Assembly (NCBI GenBank): GCA_019747615.1
Contig: JAIEQQ010000410.1
Coordinates: 1 to 6,054 of the forward strand
Direction of reading: 5' to 3'
DNA length: 6,054 bases
Origin: Phycisphaerales bacterium
GTDB lineage: Bacteria; Planctomycetota; Phycisphaerae; Phycisphaerales; UBA1924
Shown here: positions 5,729 through 6,054 of the stretch, piece by piece
Numbering within the stretch: the first letter of the stretch is position 1
How the letters are laid out: each line of letters opens with the position of its first letter
Notes under the pieces: model-generated
What the model was told of the DNA's origin: nothing
Seen by the model: the letters and a program-made list of their open reading frames with translations, nothing else
Database searches by the model: none
Made by a program: the position numbers and the translations under genes

Positions 5729-6054
5729 TTACTCGTCGGCTCTGCTTGCCGTTTGCCCCGGCCCGCCTCGGAGAGGAGGGACACCCTCGATCATTGCACT
5801 GAAGCCCTCGATGACGAGGGCTTTGGTGTCGTTGATGCTCGGAGCGCGATCGCCGAGGAGGGCCGCGAGGCTGGTGACTCGTCGATCGGCGAGGCCGCAG
5901 GGGACGATGAGATCGAAGTGTGTGAGATTCGGCGAGACGTTGATGGCCAGGCCGTGCATGCTGATCTATTGGCGGATTCGGACGCCCATGGCGCAGACTT
6001 TGGCCGGCGGCTCGCTCCCTTCGGGTCGCACCCAGACGCCGGTGGCGGTCGGGT
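5729..6054 (-). pseudogene. lipB: lipB (octanoyltransferase) 3' part with an in-frame TAG
   Basis: LipB transfers the octanoyl group from octanoyl-ACP to lipoyl domains, the first step of protein lipoylation. Reading from the right edge, the frame gives TGVWVRPEG, then AKVCAMGVRIRQ, a TAG at 5968-5966, and [19 protein letters not shown]. The conserved active-site segment [14 protein letters not shown] and a C-terminal tail ending in TAA at 5731-5729 follow. Both expected catalytic residues are present: the Lys of AKVCAMG (matching E. coli Lys135) and the Cys of VPCG (matching Cys169). The stop lies between them, at the position after RIRR in homologues (Gly in E. coli, often Trp elsewhere), so a TGG-to-TAG change is likely. 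An ATG at 5959 could restart a 76-residue piece lacking the Lys, which would not be active. The 5' part of the gene lies outside the window. It could be a real nonsense mutation or a sequencing error. The family call is firm, but the inactivation is less so. Confidence 0.82.

Noticed and set aside
1..6054. CRISPR arrays, tRNA/rRNA genes, insertion sequences, riboswitches
   Set aside because: I saw no spaced direct repeats, cloverleaf sequences, transposase motifs, terminal inverted repeats or known riboswitch cores on either strand.

Overview
This is a GC-rich bacterial chromosomal window with six protein genes. All of them belong to conserved housekeeping or cell-envelope families, and I see no mobile elements, CRISPR arrays, tRNA or rRNA. 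The gene set and order (rsmH, then a membrane-anchored LysM protein, then a small FtsL-like protein, next to a lipoprotein S49 peptidase and a Skp/OmpH-like protein) suggest a Gram-negative-type bacterium. My best guess is Planctomycetota, possibly class Phycisphaerae. That guess rests on protein style and gene order, not on a marker gene.

Left part (1-2771, minus strand): the start of a division and cell-wall (dcw-like) operon, transcribed right to left. It holds rsmH, then a protein with one membrane span, a long Pro/Ser/Thr-rich linker and two LysM domains, then an FtsL-like bitopic protein. The frame of the FtsL-like gene reaches the window edge, where the minus-strand bases at 3-1 read ATG. 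This is consistent with an ATGA overlap into the next gene, for which ftsI would be the classical neighbour. mraZ, the usual first gene of such a cluster, is not next to rsmH.

Middle (2772-4078): a divergent intergenic region separates rsmH from a plus-strand SppA-like S49 peptidase with a lipoprotein signal. The region carries a striking run of five C-tracts (G-tracts on the rsmH coding strand) that could form a G-quadruplex. The peptidase gene converges on a minus-strand FkbM-type methyltransferase gene with only 6 bases between the two stop codons.

Right part (4910-6054): the FkbM gene is divergent from a Skp/OmpH-like periplasmic chaperone gene. That gene in turn converges, with a 15-base gap, on the 3' part of lipB (octanoyltransferase). 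The lipB frame is interrupted by an in-frame TAG exactly between the two expected catalytic residues. It is annotated as a probable pseudogene or a sequencing error.

Functional theme: most of the genes act at the envelope (septal peptidoglycan, membrane-protein quality control, outer-membrane protein chaperoning). No clearly new multi-gene system is visible. The most notable points are the interrupted lipB, the G-tract cluster in the rsmH leader, and the LysM protein placed inside a dcw-type gene order.
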